A stretch of DNA of 64,000 nt from Salipiger abyssi (GCF_001975705.1 NZ_CP015093.1:1116001-1180000), one strand, 5' to 3'; counted from the stretch's first letter, positions 19,482 through 28,428 are shown. Notes: generated by a model not told the origin, from the letters alone. Made by a program: numbers and translations.

Positions 19482-20506
19482 AGCTGACGGGCCGCGACGC
19501 ACAGGCCTTTTTCCGCAAGCCGGATCCGACGCGCGCCGGCGTGCTGCTCTATGGCGAGGACGCGATGCGCGTGGCGCATCGCCGGCAGGAGGTCATCGCC
19601 GCGCTGGTCGGCCCCGAGGGCGAGGCCGAGATGCGGCTCACCCGGATTTCCGGCGCCGAGCTGCGCCGCGATCCGGCCATGCTGCTCGACGCGATCAAGG
19701 CGCAGGGGTTTTTCCCCGGCCCGCGCGTGGCCTTTGTCGAGGAGGCGGGCGACGGGCTCGCCGATATCGTCTCGCGCGCGCTGGAGGACTGGCGCGAGGG
19801 CGATGCGCAGGTGATCGTGACCGCCGGGCAGCTTGCGGCGAGATCGAAGCTGCGCAAGCTCTTCGAGGGGCATCGCAACGCGCTCGCCATCGGCATCTAT
19901 TCCGACCCGCCGGGCCGCGAGGAGATCGAGGCGGCGCTGAGCAAGGCCGGGCTGGAACAGGTCGACCGCGCCGCCTTCGACGCGCTGGAGGCGCTGGGAA
20001 GGGCGCTGGAGCCGGGCGATTTCCGGCAGGTTCTGGAAAAGCTGGCGCTCTACAAGCTCGACGACCCGGCGCCGCTGACGCCCGAAGAGGTCGCCGCCTG
20101 CGCCCCAGCCTCCATCGAGGCCGAGCTCGACGACGTTCTGAACGTGGTGGCCGAGGGCCGCAGCGCCGAGATCGGTCCGCTGGTGCAGCGCCTCGAAGGT
20201 CAGGGCGTCACGCCAGTCACGCTGCTGATCATGGCGATGCGGCACTTCCGGGTGCTTTACGCGTTGGCCTCGTCTCCGGGCGGGCCGCAGGCGGGGCTGC
20301 AAAAGCTGCGTCCGCCGCTTTTCGGTCCGCGCCGCGACCGCATGCTGCGACAGGCGCAAGGCTGGTCCGCCGACCGGTTGGAGGCGGCGCTGGGAATGCT
20401 CATGGACACCGACCTGTCGATCCGCTCGGCGGGGCAGCGGGCGCCGGCCATGGCGCTGGTCGAGCGCGGTTTCGTCCGGCTGGCCTGGCTGCGCAACCGG
20501 CGATAG
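19478..20506 (+). CDS. holA: DNA polymerase III delta subunit
   Basis: A 342-aa clamp-loader delta subunit, which opens the beta sliding clamp. It follows the HolA plan: N-terminal degenerate AAA+ fold (LLYGEDAMRVAHRRQEVIAAL), a middle domain with LRKLFEGHRNALAIGIYSDPPGREEIEAAL, and a C-terminal collar domain (GLQKLRPPLFGPRRDRMLRQAQGWS). Like other delta subunits it lacks a working P-loop. ATGA overlap with lptE indicates coupled translation. A 169-bp gap to the next gene holds an SqrR-type site. Confidence 0.95.
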   Translation: MKLTGRDAQAFFRKPDPTRAGVLLYGEDAMRVAHRRQEVIAALVGPEGEAEMRLTRISGAELRRDPAMLLDAIKAQGFFPGPRVAFVEEAGDGLADIVSRALEDWREGDAQVIVTAGQLAARSKLRKLFEGHRNALAIGIYSDPPGREEIEAALSKAGLEQVDRAAFDALEALGRALEPGDFRQVLEKLALYKLDDPAPLTPEEVAACAPASIEAELDDVLNVVAEGRSAEIGPLVQRLEGQGVTPVTLLIMAMRHFRVLYALASSPGGPQAGLQKLRPPLFGPRRDRMLRQAQGWSADRLEAALGMLMDTDLSIRSAGQRAPAMALVERGFVRLAWLRNRR

Positions 20507-20615
20507 CGGCGGGACGCATCGCCGGGGCCCCGCGCCGACGCCAGAGACAAAAATACCGGTCGCGCCGCTGCAATCAGCCGCGCCCCATACGCTGCGACCC
20601 TCTGGCGCGTGACAA

Positions 20616-20631
20616 ATTCTATATTGCGAAT
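20616..20631. promoter_or_regulatory. ATTC-N8-GAAT site upstream of the SQR fusion (SqrR/BigR-type operator)
   Basis: The sequence is ATTC, eight bases (TATATTGC), GAAT, inside an AT-rich island in otherwise GC-rich DNA. It lies 45 bp upstream of the TTG start of the DUF442-SQR gene. The spacing matches the operator reported for the persulfide-sensing repressor SqrR of Rhodobacter (recalled from literature). A nested arm pair TATATT-GCG-AATATA gives additional dyad symmetry. A near-identical site precedes the SulP gene. No sqrR gene lies in this window. Confidence 0.65.
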
Positions 20632-20675
20632 ATATAAAACGCCAATCCCGATTCCCGCCCTGGAGGAGACGCGCT

Positions 20676-22349
20676 TTGGAATTCCGCAAGATCAACGACG
20701 ACCTCACGGTCTCACCGCAGATCGCCACAGACGACATGGCCGAGATCGCCGCCGCCGGCTATCGCTCGATCATCTGCAACCGCCCCGATGGCGAGGGCTC
20801 GGACCAGCAGAGTTTCGAGGAGATCGAAGCCGCCGCCAGGCAGCACGGGCTGGAGGCGCGCTATCTGCCGGTGGTTTCGGGCAAGGTGCAGGACGGCGAT
20901 GCCGAGGATTTCGGACGCGCCCTGCGCGAGCTGCCCGGCCCGGTCTTTGCCTATTGCCGCACCGGCACACGCTCGACCACGCTGTGGTCGCTGGCGCAGG
21001 CCAAAACCATGTCCACCGCCGAGATCCTGATGGCCGCCAAGAACGCGGGCTATGACATGGCCGGCGTGGTGCGCCGCATCGTCAATGGCGGCAAGACCCC
21101 CACCGATACCGGCGATGCCAGCTTCGACGTGGTCGTGGTGGGCGGCGGCGCGGCGGGGATCGCTGTTGCGGCAAGCCTCAAGGCGCGCCTGCCCAGCCTG
21201 GAGATCGCGCTGCTCGATCCGGCGGATGTGCATTACTACCAGCCCGGCTGGACCATGGTGGGCGGCGGCATCTTCGAGCCGGAAACCACCGCCAAGACCA
21301 TGGGCAGCCTGATCCCCAAAGGCGTGCACTGGATCAAATCCGCGGTCGCCGCCTTTGAGCCCGGCAACAACGCCGTCGTGCTCGATGGCTGCCGGGTGGT
21401 GAAATACGACCGGCTCATCGTCTGCCCGGGGCTCAAGCTCGACTGGGGCAAGGTCGACGGGCTGGTGGAGACGCTGGGCAAGAACGGCGTGACCTCGAAC
21501 TACCGCTACGACCTCGCGCCCTATACCTGGGAGCTGGTGAAGGGGCTGAAGACCGGGCGCGCACTCTTCACCCAGCCGCCGATGCCGATCAAATGCGCCG
21601 GCGCGCCGCAGAAGGCCATGTATCTCTCGGGCGATCACTGGTTCCGCGAGGGCGTGCTGCCCGATATCGACATCCAGTTCATGAACGCGGGCGGCGTGCT
21701 CTTCGGGGTGAAGGATTACGTCCCCGCGCTGGAGCAATACGTGAAGAAATACGGCGCCACGCTCAACTTCTTCCACAACCTCGTCGCGGTGGACGGGCCG
21801 GCGAAGAAAGCCACCTTCGCGGTGAACAAGCCCGAGACAGAGCCGGAAACGGTCGAGCTGGAATTCGACATAATGCATGTCTGCCCGCCGCAGACCGCGC
21901 CGGATTTCATCCGCGTCTCGCCGCTGGCCGATGCCGCCGGCTGGGTCGATGTCGACCAGAACACCCTGCGCCACAAGAGCTATGACAATATCTGGAGCCT
22001 CGGCGACGTGATGAACGCGCCCAACGCCAAGACCGCCGCGGCGGCCCGCATGCAGGCGCCCATCGTCGCCGAGAACGTCGCCGCCGATATCGAGGGCGCC
22101 AGCCCGCGCGCGATGTATAACGGCTATGGCTCCTGCCCGCTGACGGTGGAGCGCGGCAAGATCGTGCTGGCGGAGTTCGGCTATGGCGGCACGCTGCTGC
22201 CCAGCTTTCCGAAATGGGTCATCGACGGCACCAAGCCGACCCGCGCCGCCTGGCTGCTGAAAGAGCAGATCCTGCCGCCGATCTACTGGAAGGCGATGCT
22301 GCGCGGCAAGGAATGGATGGCCAAGCCGGAGAAGGTCTCGGCGAGCTAA
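20676..22349 (+). CDS. DUF442 sulfur transferase fused to sulfide:quinone oxidoreductase-type flavoprotein
   Basis: A 557-aa fusion. Residues 1-110 are a TIGR01244/DUF442 domain with a rhodanese-like active loop YCRTGTRS (Cys94). Residues 150-557 are an SQR-type flavoprotein: FAD-binding VVVVGGGAAGIAVAASL (152-168), VHYYQPGWTMVGGGIF, and the type II SQR string PIKCAGAPQKAMYLS with Cys307. Cys250 and Cys403 are further candidates. The usual second redox position, in the GDC motif of type II enzymes, reads GDVMN here. The protein likely oxidises sulfide or persulfide to quinone and passes sulfane sulfur to the attached domain. The start is TTG at 20676 after a strong GGAGGAGA at 20662. Confidence 0.88.
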   Translation: MEFRKINDDLTVSPQIATDDMAEIAAAGYRSIICNRPDGEGSDQQSFEEIEAAARQHGLEARYLPVVSGKVQDGDAEDFGRALRELPGPVFAYCRTGTRSTTLWSLAQAKTMSTAEILMAAKNAGYDMAGVVRRIVNGGKTPTDTGDASFDVVVVGGGAAGIAVAASLKARLPSLEIALLDPADVHYYQPGWTMVGGGIFEPETTAKTMGSLIPKGVHWIKSAVAAFEPGNNAVVLDGCRVVKYDRLIVCPGLKLDWGKVDGLVETLGKNGVTSNYRYDLAPYTWELVKGLKTGRALFTQPPMPIKCAGAPQKAMYLSGDHWFREGVLPDIDIQFMNAGGVLFGVKDYVPALEQYVKKYGATLNFFHNLVAVDGPAKKATFAVNKPETEPETVELEFDIMHVCPPQTAPDFIRVSPLADAAGWVDVDQNTLRHKSYDNIWSLGDVMNAPNAKTAAAARMQAPIVAENVAADIEGASPRAMYNGYGSCPLTVERGKIVLAEFGYGGTLLPSFPKWVIDGTKPTRAAWLLKEQILPPIYWKAMLRGKEWMAKPEKVSAS

Positions 22350-22365
22350 CGCGGTTGCCCGGCCA

Positions 22366-22436
22366 TGAGGCCCCGGAACAGGTCCGGGGCGGGTGGTTCA
22401 GAGCTCCCCGCCCCGGGCTTGACCCCGGGGCCTCCA
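22366..22436. repeat. Inverted pair of GC-rich palindromes between the SQR fusion and SulP genes
   Basis: Two palindromic units face each other: one at about 22367-22393 (CCCCGG-aacaggt-CCGGGG core) and one at about 22407-22434 (CCCCGGG-cttgac-CCCGGGG core). The outer flanks GAGGCC and GGCCTCC are also complementary, so the whole segment can fold as one long hairpin or two small ones. This type of CCCCGG...CCGGGG unit is familiar from alphaproteobacterial intergenic REP-like repeats. It may stop or slow transcription from the upstream gene, but no U-tract follows. Confidence 0.6.
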
Positions 22437-22487
22437 CCTCTCCCGTCCCGCGACATTCTGGAGCATCGCGCATTCTTCCCTTCAAAA

Positions 22488-22503
22488 ATTCTGTGTTTTG
22501 AAT
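22488..22503. promoter_or_regulatory. ATTC-N8-GAAT site upstream of SulP (SqrR/BigR-type operator)
   Basis: The sequence ATTC, TGTGTTTT, GAAT stands 65 bp upstream of the sulP start. With its flanks it matches the site before the SQR fusion over about 20 bp (AAATTCT-R-T-R-TT...GAATATAT). Finding the same spacing and flanks before two adjacent sulfur genes argues for shared repression by an ArsR-family persulfide sensor of the SqrR/BigR type. Confidence 0.6.
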
Positions 22504-22568
22504 ATATCTACGCCGCAAAGGGCGACTCCCCCGTTGCCCGTCTCTGACCGAATTGCAGGACAGCCCTC

Positions 22569-24341
22569 ATGAATGTGCCCCGCCCCTCCCGCGATCTGCT
22601 CACCCGCTACCTGCCGATCCTGACCTGGGCCAAAACCTACAACCGCGACACCGCGACCTCGGACCTCGTCGCGGCGGTGATCGTGACGATCATGCTGATC
22701 CCGCAATCGCTGGCCTACGCCCTGCTCGCCGGCCTGCCCGCCGAGATGGGGCTCTACGCCTCGATCCTGCCGCTGGTGGCCTATGCGATCTTCGGCACTT
22801 CGCGGGCGCTGGCCGTCGGGCCGGTGGCGGTGGTGTCGCTGATGACGGCGGCGGCGATCGGCCAGCTCGGGCTGACCTCACCGGCGGAGATCGCGCTGGC
22901 CGCGATCACGCTGGCCTTCATCTCCGGCGTGTTCCTGACGCTGCTCGGGGTGCTGAAACTGGGCTTTCTGGCGAATTTCCTCTCCCACCCGGTCATCGCC
23001 GGCTTCATCACCGCCTCGGGCATCCTGATCGCCGCCTCCCAGCTCAAGCATATCTTCGGCATCGACGCGGGCGGCCACACGCTGGTGGAACTGGTCCGCT
23101 CGATCTTCGAACATCTGGGCGAGACCAATCTCATTACGCTGGTCATCGGCGTGGCGGCCACCGCCTTCCTGTTCTGGGTCCGCAAGGGGCTCAAGCCGCT
23201 GCTGATCAAGGCCGGCCTGTCGAAGCGCATGGCCGATATCTTTGCCAAGGCCGGACCGGTCGCCGCCGTCGTCGTGACGACGCTCGTCGCGTGGATCTTT
23301 GCCCTGGGCGACAAGGGCGTCCGGCTGGTGGGCGAGGTGCCCATGGGGCTGCCGCCGCTCTCCGCCCCCTCCTTCGATCCGGGCATGTGGCAGACGCTGC
23401 TGCTGCCCGCCGTGCTGATCTCGATCATCGGCTTTGTCGAGTCGGTCTCGGTGGCGCAGACCCTCGCCGCCAAGCGCCGCCAGCGCATCGACCCCGACCA
23501 GGAGCTGATCGGCCTCGGCACCTCCAATATCGCCTCGGCGGTCACCGGCGGCTTTCCGGTGACCGGGGGCTTTTCCCGCTCGGTGGTGAATTTCGACGCC
23601 GGCGCCGAGACCCCTGCGGCGGGCGCCTATACCGCCGTGGGCATCGGCATCGCCACGCTGGTGCTGACGCCCCTGCTCTATTTCCTGCCCAAGGCGACGC
23701 TGGCCGCAACGATCATCGTGGCGGTGCTGAGCCTGGTGGATTTCTCGATCCTGAAAAAGACCTGGCGCTACTCCAAGGTGGATTTCACCGCCGTCTCCGC
23801 CACCATCGTGCTGACCCTGCTGGTCGGCGTCGAGATGGGCGTCTCGGCGGGCGTGCTGCTGTCGATCTTCCTGCATCTCTACAAGACCTCGAAGCCGCAT
23901 GTGGCCGAGGTCGGGCTGGTGCCCGGCACCCATCACTTCCGCAATGTAAAGCGCCACACGGTCGATACCCTGCCCGGCGTGCTGACCCTGCGGGTGGACG
24001 AGAGCCTCTATTTCGTCAACGCGCGCTTCCTGGAGGATTACGTGCTGGAACGGGTCGCGGAATGCGAGAACCTCAACCATGTGGTGCTGATGTTCCCCGC
24101 CGTGAACGAGGTCGACATGAGCGCGCTAGAGACGCTGGAAGAGCTCAACCGCCGGCTCTCGGAACAGGGCATCAGGATGCACCTGACCGAAATCAAGGGC
24201 CCGGTGATGGACCGCCTGCAACGCTCGCATTTCCTGCAAGATCTGTCGGGCGAGGTCTTCCTGTCGCAATACGACGCGTGGTGCGCGCTAAAGCCGGACG
24301 CGCCCGTGGGATCCCAGCAGAAAGACGTCGCGGCCCAGTAG
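22569..24341 (+). CDS. SulP family anion transporter with STAS domain
   Basis: A 590-aa transporter. The membrane part (about residues 25-440) begins with DLVAAVIVTIMLIPQSLAYALLAGLP, the SulP signature region, and includes TNIASAVTGGFPVTGGFSRSVVNFDAGA-type sequence near helix 10. The cytosolic STAS domain covers about 465-575 (LRVDESLYFVNARFLEDYVLE, SALETLEELNRRLSEQGI). SulP proteins move sulfate, bicarbonate or other anions. Placement behind the SQR fusion with a shared operator suggests sulfate or another sulfur oxyanion, an inference. The 3' end overlaps the convergent phosphatase gene by 54 bp. Confidence 0.93.
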   Translation: MNVPRPSRDLLTRYLPILTWAKTYNRDTATSDLVAAVIVTIMLIPQSLAYALLAGLPAEMGLYASILPLVAYAIFGTSRALAVGPVAVVSLMTAAAIGQLGLTSPAEIALAAITLAFISGVFLTLLGVLKLGFLANFLSHPVIAGFITASGILIAASQLKHIFGIDAGGHTLVELVRSIFEHLGETNLITLVIGVAATAFLFWVRKGLKPLLIKAGLSKRMADIFAKAGPVAAVVVTTLVAWIFALGDKGVRLVGEVPMGLPPLSAPSFDPGMWQTLLLPAVLISIIGFVESVSVAQTLAAKRRQRIDPDQELIGLGTSNIASAVTGGFPVTGGFSRSVVNFDAGAETPAAGAYTAVGIGIATLVLTPLLYFLPKATLAATIIVAVLSLVDFSILKKTWRYSKVDFTAVSATIVLTLLVGVEMGVSAGVLLSIFLHLYKTSKPHVAEVGLVPGTHHFRNVKRHTVDTLPGVLTLRVDESLYFVNARFLEDYVLERVAECENLNHVVLMFPAVNEVDMSALETLEELNRRLSEQGIRMHLTEIKGPVMDRLQRSHFLQDLSGEVFLSQYDAWCALKPDAPVGSQQKDVAAQ

Positions 24342-25007
24342 CAGCGCCGGGTAGAGCGGACGGCCATAGCCCGCGCCCCCGTCCATGTTGAGCCGGTTGG
24401 GATAAAGCTGCGGCACGTCGATGGCGGTGTGCCCGTGCACCACCAGCCTGCCATGGTCGCGGGTGTCGTTCAGAAAGGCACCGCGAATCCAGATCAGATC
24501 GTCCTCGCTCTGCTGGTGCAGCGGAATGCCGGGCCGGATGCCGGCATGCACAAAGATCTGCTGCTCGGTCTCGTGGAACCGCGGCAGCGCCGCCAGCCAG
24601 TCGCGATGCGCCTGCGGAACGGCGGCCACCGCCTCGGCATGGATCTCGCGCGGGTCGCGGCGCGGATCGGCATCCACCCCGTAGGATTCGAGCGTCTTGT
24701 CGCCACCGATGGGCCGGTCGGTATAGAAATGCGGATTGCGCGTCTGCGGATCCTCATAGAACGGATCGTCGAGATAGCGCAGGAAAAACCGGTCGTGATT
24801 GCCCATCAGGCAGATCCAGTTCCGCCCCTCCGCCTGCCCCTGCATCAGCGCCTCGATCACCGCGCGGCTGTCTGGCCCCCGGTCGACGAAATCGCCGAGG
24901 AACACGACGGGTGCGCCCGCCTCCGGGTCGCCCGCGATACGATCGAGCGCATGATGGAACTGGGCGAGCTGGCCGTGAATATCGCCTACGGCAAAAATCG
25001 GGTGCAT
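24288..25007 (-). CDS. PPP-family metallophosphatase (serine/threonine phosphatase or ApaH-like)
   Basis: A 239-aa calcineurin-like phosphoesterase. The three metal-site signatures of the PPP family are present in order: GDIHGQ (8-13), GDFVDRGPDS (about 36-45) and GNHD (about 70-73). Later histidines are in FVHAGIRPG and VHGHTAI. Size fits bacterial PrpA/PphA-type protein phosphatases and related diadenosine tetraphosphatases. The start at 25007 follows an AAAGGA motif and directly precedes the first motif; in-frame sequence upstream to 25133 is not conserved-looking. Substrate unknown. The 3' end overlaps sulP tail to tail. Confidence 0.88.
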   Translation of the reverse strand: MHPIFAVGDIHGQLAQFHHALDRIAGDPEAGAPVVFLGDFVDRGPDSRAVIEALMQGQAEGRNWICLMGNHDRFFLRYLDDPFYEDPQTRNPHFYTDRPIGGDKTLESYGVDADPRRDPREIHAEAVAAVPQAHRDWLAALPRFHETEQQIFVHAGIRPGIPLHQQSEDDLIWIRGAFLNDTRDHGRLVVHGHTAIDVPQLYPNRLNMDGGAGYGRPLYPALLLGRDVFLLGSHGRVRL

Positions 25008-25200
25008 GGGAGGCGTCCTTTCCTGTGCCGGAGTGATGCCGCGCGCCGCAGCGCAGCGCAACCCGCGCGGCACGGAAATCCCGCCGGCGCATGTCAGCAA
25101 TGCGTGATCCCAAGGGCCCTCACGCCGATGCACAACCCTGATGCTGCAAACTCGCGTGACGCAGTCGCGTAAAGGCTGCCCCGGTCAGCACAGCCCCGAC

Positions 25201-26232
25201 TCAGGCGCCTTCGCGCACCGTGTCCACCATCAGCCGCACATTCTCCGGGTCGGCATCCGGCGTGATCCCGTGGCCGAGATTGAAGATATGCGGCCCCTTG
25301 GAAAACGCCTTCACCACCCGCCTTGTCTCGTCCACCAGCGCCTGCCCGCCGGTCACCATATGCGACGAGGCGAGATTGCCCTGCACGCAGCCATCCACCT
25401 GCACATGCTCCGCCGCCCATTCCGGCGTCACACTGTCATCGACCGCAACGCAATCGGCCCCGGTGGCCTGATGGAAGCCGACATAGCCCTGCCCCGCCTG
25501 ACGCGGAAAGACGATGACCGGCAGGCCGGGATGCCGCGCCTTCAACTCCTGCGTGATGATCCGCGCGGGCTCCAGCGCGTAGCGGGTGAAATCCTCGCCC
25601 TCCAGCGAGCCCGCCCAGCTGTCGAAGAGCTTGACCACCTCGGCCCCGGCCTCGACCTGCGCCGACAGATAGTCGATCGTCGCCTCGGTCAGCCGGTCGA
25701 TGATCTTCTCGAAGAGCGCCCGGTTCTCCGCCTTCAGCGCATGCGCCGGCCCCTGATCGGGGGTGCCGCGCCCGGCGATCATATAGGTGGCCACCGTCCA
25801 GGGCGCCCCGGCGAAACCGATAAGCGTGGTCTCCTCCGGCAGCTCGCGGCTCAGGATCCGCACCGTCTCGTAGATCGGGTTCAGCGTGTCGTGGATCATC
25901 TCGCCGCGCCCGAGCCTGTCGAACTCCGCGTCGCTGGTGATGGTCGAGAGCCGCGGCCCCTCGCCGGTCACGAACCACAGATCGGCGCCCAGCGCCTGCG
26001 GCAGCAGCAGGATATCGGCAAAGAGGATCGCCGCATCGAACCCATAGCGCCGGATCGGCTGAAGCGTCACCTCGGCGGCCAGTTCCGGATTGTAGCACAG
26101 CGACAGGAAATCGCCGGCCTGCGCCCGTGTCGCGCGGTATTCCGGCAGATAGCGCCCGGCCTGCCGCATCATCCAGATCGGCGGCGTGGGCAGGGTTTCT
26201 CCGGCCAGCGCCCGCAGGATCGTCTTGGTCAT
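25201..26232 (-). CDS. hemE: Uroporphyrinogen decarboxylase
   Basis: The 343-aa enzyme decarboxylates uroporphyrinogen III to coproporphyrinogen III in heme and (bacterio)chlorophyll synthesis. The N-terminal signature [17 protein letters not shown] (about 21-37) and the second signature [16 protein letters not shown] are both present. Full length, no cofactor needed. The start at 26232 has GGGAGG 9-13 nt upstream; an in-frame ATG at 26265 lacks this. The gene is divergent from hemC with 89 bp between starts, so promoters for two steps of one pathway share that gap. Confidence 0.97.
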   Translation of the reverse strand: MTKTILRALAGETLPTPPIWMMRQAGRYLPEYRATRAQAGDFLSLCYNPELAAEVTLQPIRRYGFDAAILFADILLLPQALGADLWFVTGEGPRLSTITSDAEFDRLGRGEMIHDTLNPIYETVRILSRELPEETTLIGFAGAPWTVATYMIAGRGTPDQGPAHALKAENRALFEKIIDRLTEATIDYLSAQVEAGAEVVKLFDSWAGSLEGEDFTRYALEPARIITQELKARHPGLPVIVFPRQAGQGYVGFHQATGADCVAVDDSVTPEWAAEHVQVDGCVQGNLASSHMVTGGQALVDETRRVVKAFSKGPHIFNLGHGITPDADPENVRLMVDTVREGA

Positions 26233-26321
26233 CTCGCAGCCTCCCAATCGCGTCGCAGGCGGCAATATGTCAATTCGCGCCCCATTGCCACAGCCATTCC
26301 CGCGACATAAAGCTTCGCCCC

Positions 26322-27284
26322 ATGACGATGACCCTGCCCACCCCCGCCCAGCCGCTGAAGATCGGCACCCGCGGTTCGCCGCTGGCGCTGGCCCAGGCCC
26401 ACGAGACCCGCGACCGCCTCGCCGCCGCCTTCGGGCTGGCAGCGGAGGCCTTCGAGATCGTGGTGATCAAGACCACCGGCGACGACCGCAGCATGATCGC
26501 CGCCGACCGTCCGCTGAAGGAGATCGGCAACAAGGGCCTCTTCACCAAGGAGATCGAAGAGCAGCTTCTGGCCGGCGGCATCGACATCGCGGTGCATTCG
26601 ATGAAGGACATGCCGGTGGAACAGCCCGCCGGTCTGGTGCTCGATTGCTACCTGCCGCGCGAGGATGTGCGCGACGCCTTCATCTCTCCCGGCCATGCCG
26701 GGCTCGCCGCGCTGCCCGCGGGCACCGTGGTCGGCACCTCCTCGCTGCGCCGCCGCGCCCAGCTGCTGAGCCGCCGCCCCGATCTCACGGTGGTGGAATT
26801 CCGCGGCAACCTGCAAACCCGGCTGAAAAAGCTCGAAAACGGCACCGCCGCCGCCACATTCCTCGCCATGGCCGGGCTGAACCGCATGGGCATGGCGGGC
26901 AAGGTGCCGATGACCGCGATGTCTCCCGACGAGATGCTGCCGGCGGTGGCGCAGGGCGCCATCGGCATCGAGCGCCGCGAAAACGATCCCCGCGCCCGCG
27001 ACATGCTGGCGCGGATCCATGACAGCGAGACCGCCACCCGCCTCGCCGCCGAACGCGCCTTCCTGGCCGAGCTCGACGGCTCCTGCGAAACCCCGATCGC
27101 CGGGCTCGCCGAGCTCGACGGCACCAGCCTGCGGCTGCGCGGCGAGATCCTCTCACCCGACGGCAGCGCCGCCTATTCGGGCGAGCTCACAGGCCCCGCG
27201 ACCGACGGCGCCGATCTCGGCCGCCAGCTCGCCCGCGATCTGCTGACCCAAGCCGGCCCCGGCTTCTTCGCCTGGCGCGACTGA
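26322..27284 (+). CDS. hemC: Porphobilinogen deaminase (hydroxymethylbilane synthase)
   Basis: The 320-aa enzyme joins four porphobilinogens into hydroxymethylbilane. The opening [15 protein letters not shown], the [14 protein letters not shown] stretch (67-80) and [11 protein letters not shown] with catalytic Asp88 or Asp89 are visible. The dipyrromethane cofactor cysteine is Cys255 in [11 protein letters not shown]. The start is ATG at 26322 (a second Met follows two codons later). No Shine-Dalgarno is visible, and a weak promoter-like pair (TTGCCA at 26285, CATAAA at 26306) would put transcription only a few bases upstream, so the mRNA may be nearly leaderless. It is divergent from hemE. 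Confidence 0.97.
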   Translation: MTMTLPTPAQPLKIGTRGSPLALAQAHETRDRLAAAFGLAAEAFEIVVIKTTGDDRSMIAADRPLKEIGNKGLFTKEIEEQLLAGGIDIAVHSMKDMPVEQPAGLVLDCYLPREDVRDAFISPGHAGLAALPAGTVVGTSSLRRRAQLLSRRPDLTVVEFRGNLQTRLKKLENGTAAATFLAMAGLNRMGMAGKVPMTAMSPDEMLPAVAQGAIGIERRENDPRARDMLARIHDSETATRLAAERAFLAELDGSCETPIAGLAELDGTSLRLRGEILSPDGSAAYSGELTGPATDGADLGRQLARDLLTQAGPGFFAWRD

Positions 27285-27441
27285 CCCCGCTCCGCCAGAC
27301 CCCGGCGTTTCCATTGGCCTGAAATATCCCGGGGGAAAGCGCGCCCCGGCGCGCGAGGGAGCAGCGCCCCCACCCCGCCCGGGGCCGCCAAAGGCGGCGC
27401 CGGGCTCAGACAGGCGCGCCCGGCACGGGCGCACATCGCGC

Positions 27442-28428
27442 TCAGCTCAGCGTCAGGATCGTCTGGCCGGTGGTGCGCCGCGCCTCCAGCACCCGATGCG
27501 CCTCCGCCACATCCTCCAAGGGGAAACGCTGGTCGATGCGGATCTTCACCTCCCCCGCCAGCACCTTGGAAAACAGCGTCGCCGCCATCTCCTGGCAGGC
27601 GTCGTGATCGGCGATATGGGTAAAGAGCGTCGGCCGGGTCACCTTGAGCGAGCCCTTCTGCGCCAGCAGCCCCAGATTGAACGCCTCCACAGCACCCGAG
27701 GCGTTGCCGAAGGACATCATCATCCCCAGCGGCTTCAGGCAGTCGAGCGAGCCCTCGAAGGTCGCCTTGCCCACCGAATCCATCACCGCGTCCACGCCCT
27801 TGCCGCCGGTCAGATCGCGCACCTGCGCCACCCAGTCCTCGGTGGCATAGTTGATACAGGCATCCGCGCCATGCTCCAGCGCCAGCGCGCATTTCTCGTC
27901 CGAGCCGGCGGTGCCGATCAGCCGGATGCCCTCGGATTTCGCCCATTGGCAGGCGATCAGCCCCACCCCCCCGGCGGCGGCGTGAAACAGCACCGTATCC
28001 CCGGCCTTCAGCGGCGTGGTGCGGTGAAAGAGATACTGCACGGTCATGCCCTTCAGCATCATCGCCGCGCCCTCCTCGAAGGGGATCCCCTCCGGCAGCT
28101 TGCAGACCTGCGCCGCCGGCATCACCCGCGCCTCGGTATAGGCGCCGGGCGGCATCGCAGCATAGGCGGCGCGATCACCCGCCGCGAGATGGCTCACCCC
28201 CTCGCCCACCGCCTCGACAATGCCCGCCGCCTCCATGCCCAGCGCATGCGGCAGCGTCATCGGATAGAGCCCCGAGCGCTGGTAGCAGTCGATGAAGTTC
28301 AGCCCGCAGGCGGCGTGGCGGATGCGGATCTCGCCCGGCCCCGGCTCGCCCACCGGCAGATCGGCGAGCTTGAGCTTTTCCGGCCCGCCATGTTCCTCGA
28401 TGATCACCGTTCTCGCCGTTGCGGCCAT
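27442..28428 (-). CDS. Zinc-independent quinone oxidoreductase (QOR family)
   Basis: A 328-aa medium-chain dehydrogenase/reductase of the NADPH:quinone reductase type. The substrate-side domain contains GLNFIDCYQRSGLYP. The nucleotide-binding motif is AAAGGVGLIACQWAK (about 150-164), and the end is EAHRVLEARRTTGQTIL. It lacks the catalytic zinc-ligand pattern of alcohol dehydrogenases, as expected for QOR. The family reduces quinones by one electron or acts on alpha,beta-unsaturated carbonyls. The start at 28428 follows GAGGAGAGGA; an in-frame ATG at 28452 is less favoured. It is convergent with hemC across a 157-bp GC-rich gap. Confidence 0.92.
   Translation of the reverse strand: MAATARTVIIEEHGGPEKLKLADLPVGEPGPGEIRIRHAACGLNFIDCYQRSGLYPMTLPHALGMEAAGIVEAVGEGVSHLAAGDRAAYAAMPPGAYTEARVMPAAQVCKLPEGIPFEEGAAMMLKGMTVQYLFHRTTPLKAGDTVLFHAAAGGVGLIACQWAKSEGIRLIGTAGSDEKCALALEHGADACINYATEDWVAQVRDLTGGKGVDAVMDSVGKATFEGSLDCLKPLGMMMSFGNASGAVEAFNLGLLAQKGSLKVTRPTLFTHIADHDACQEMAATLFSKVLAGEVKIRIDQRFPLEDVAEAHRVLEARRTTGQTILTLS

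Noticed and set aside
27331..27360. Terminator between the convergent hemC and quinone oxidoreductase genes
   Set aside because: A GCGCGCC/GGCGCGC palindrome exists at 27339-27354, but the loop would be only two bases and no T-run follows on either strand; too weak to list.
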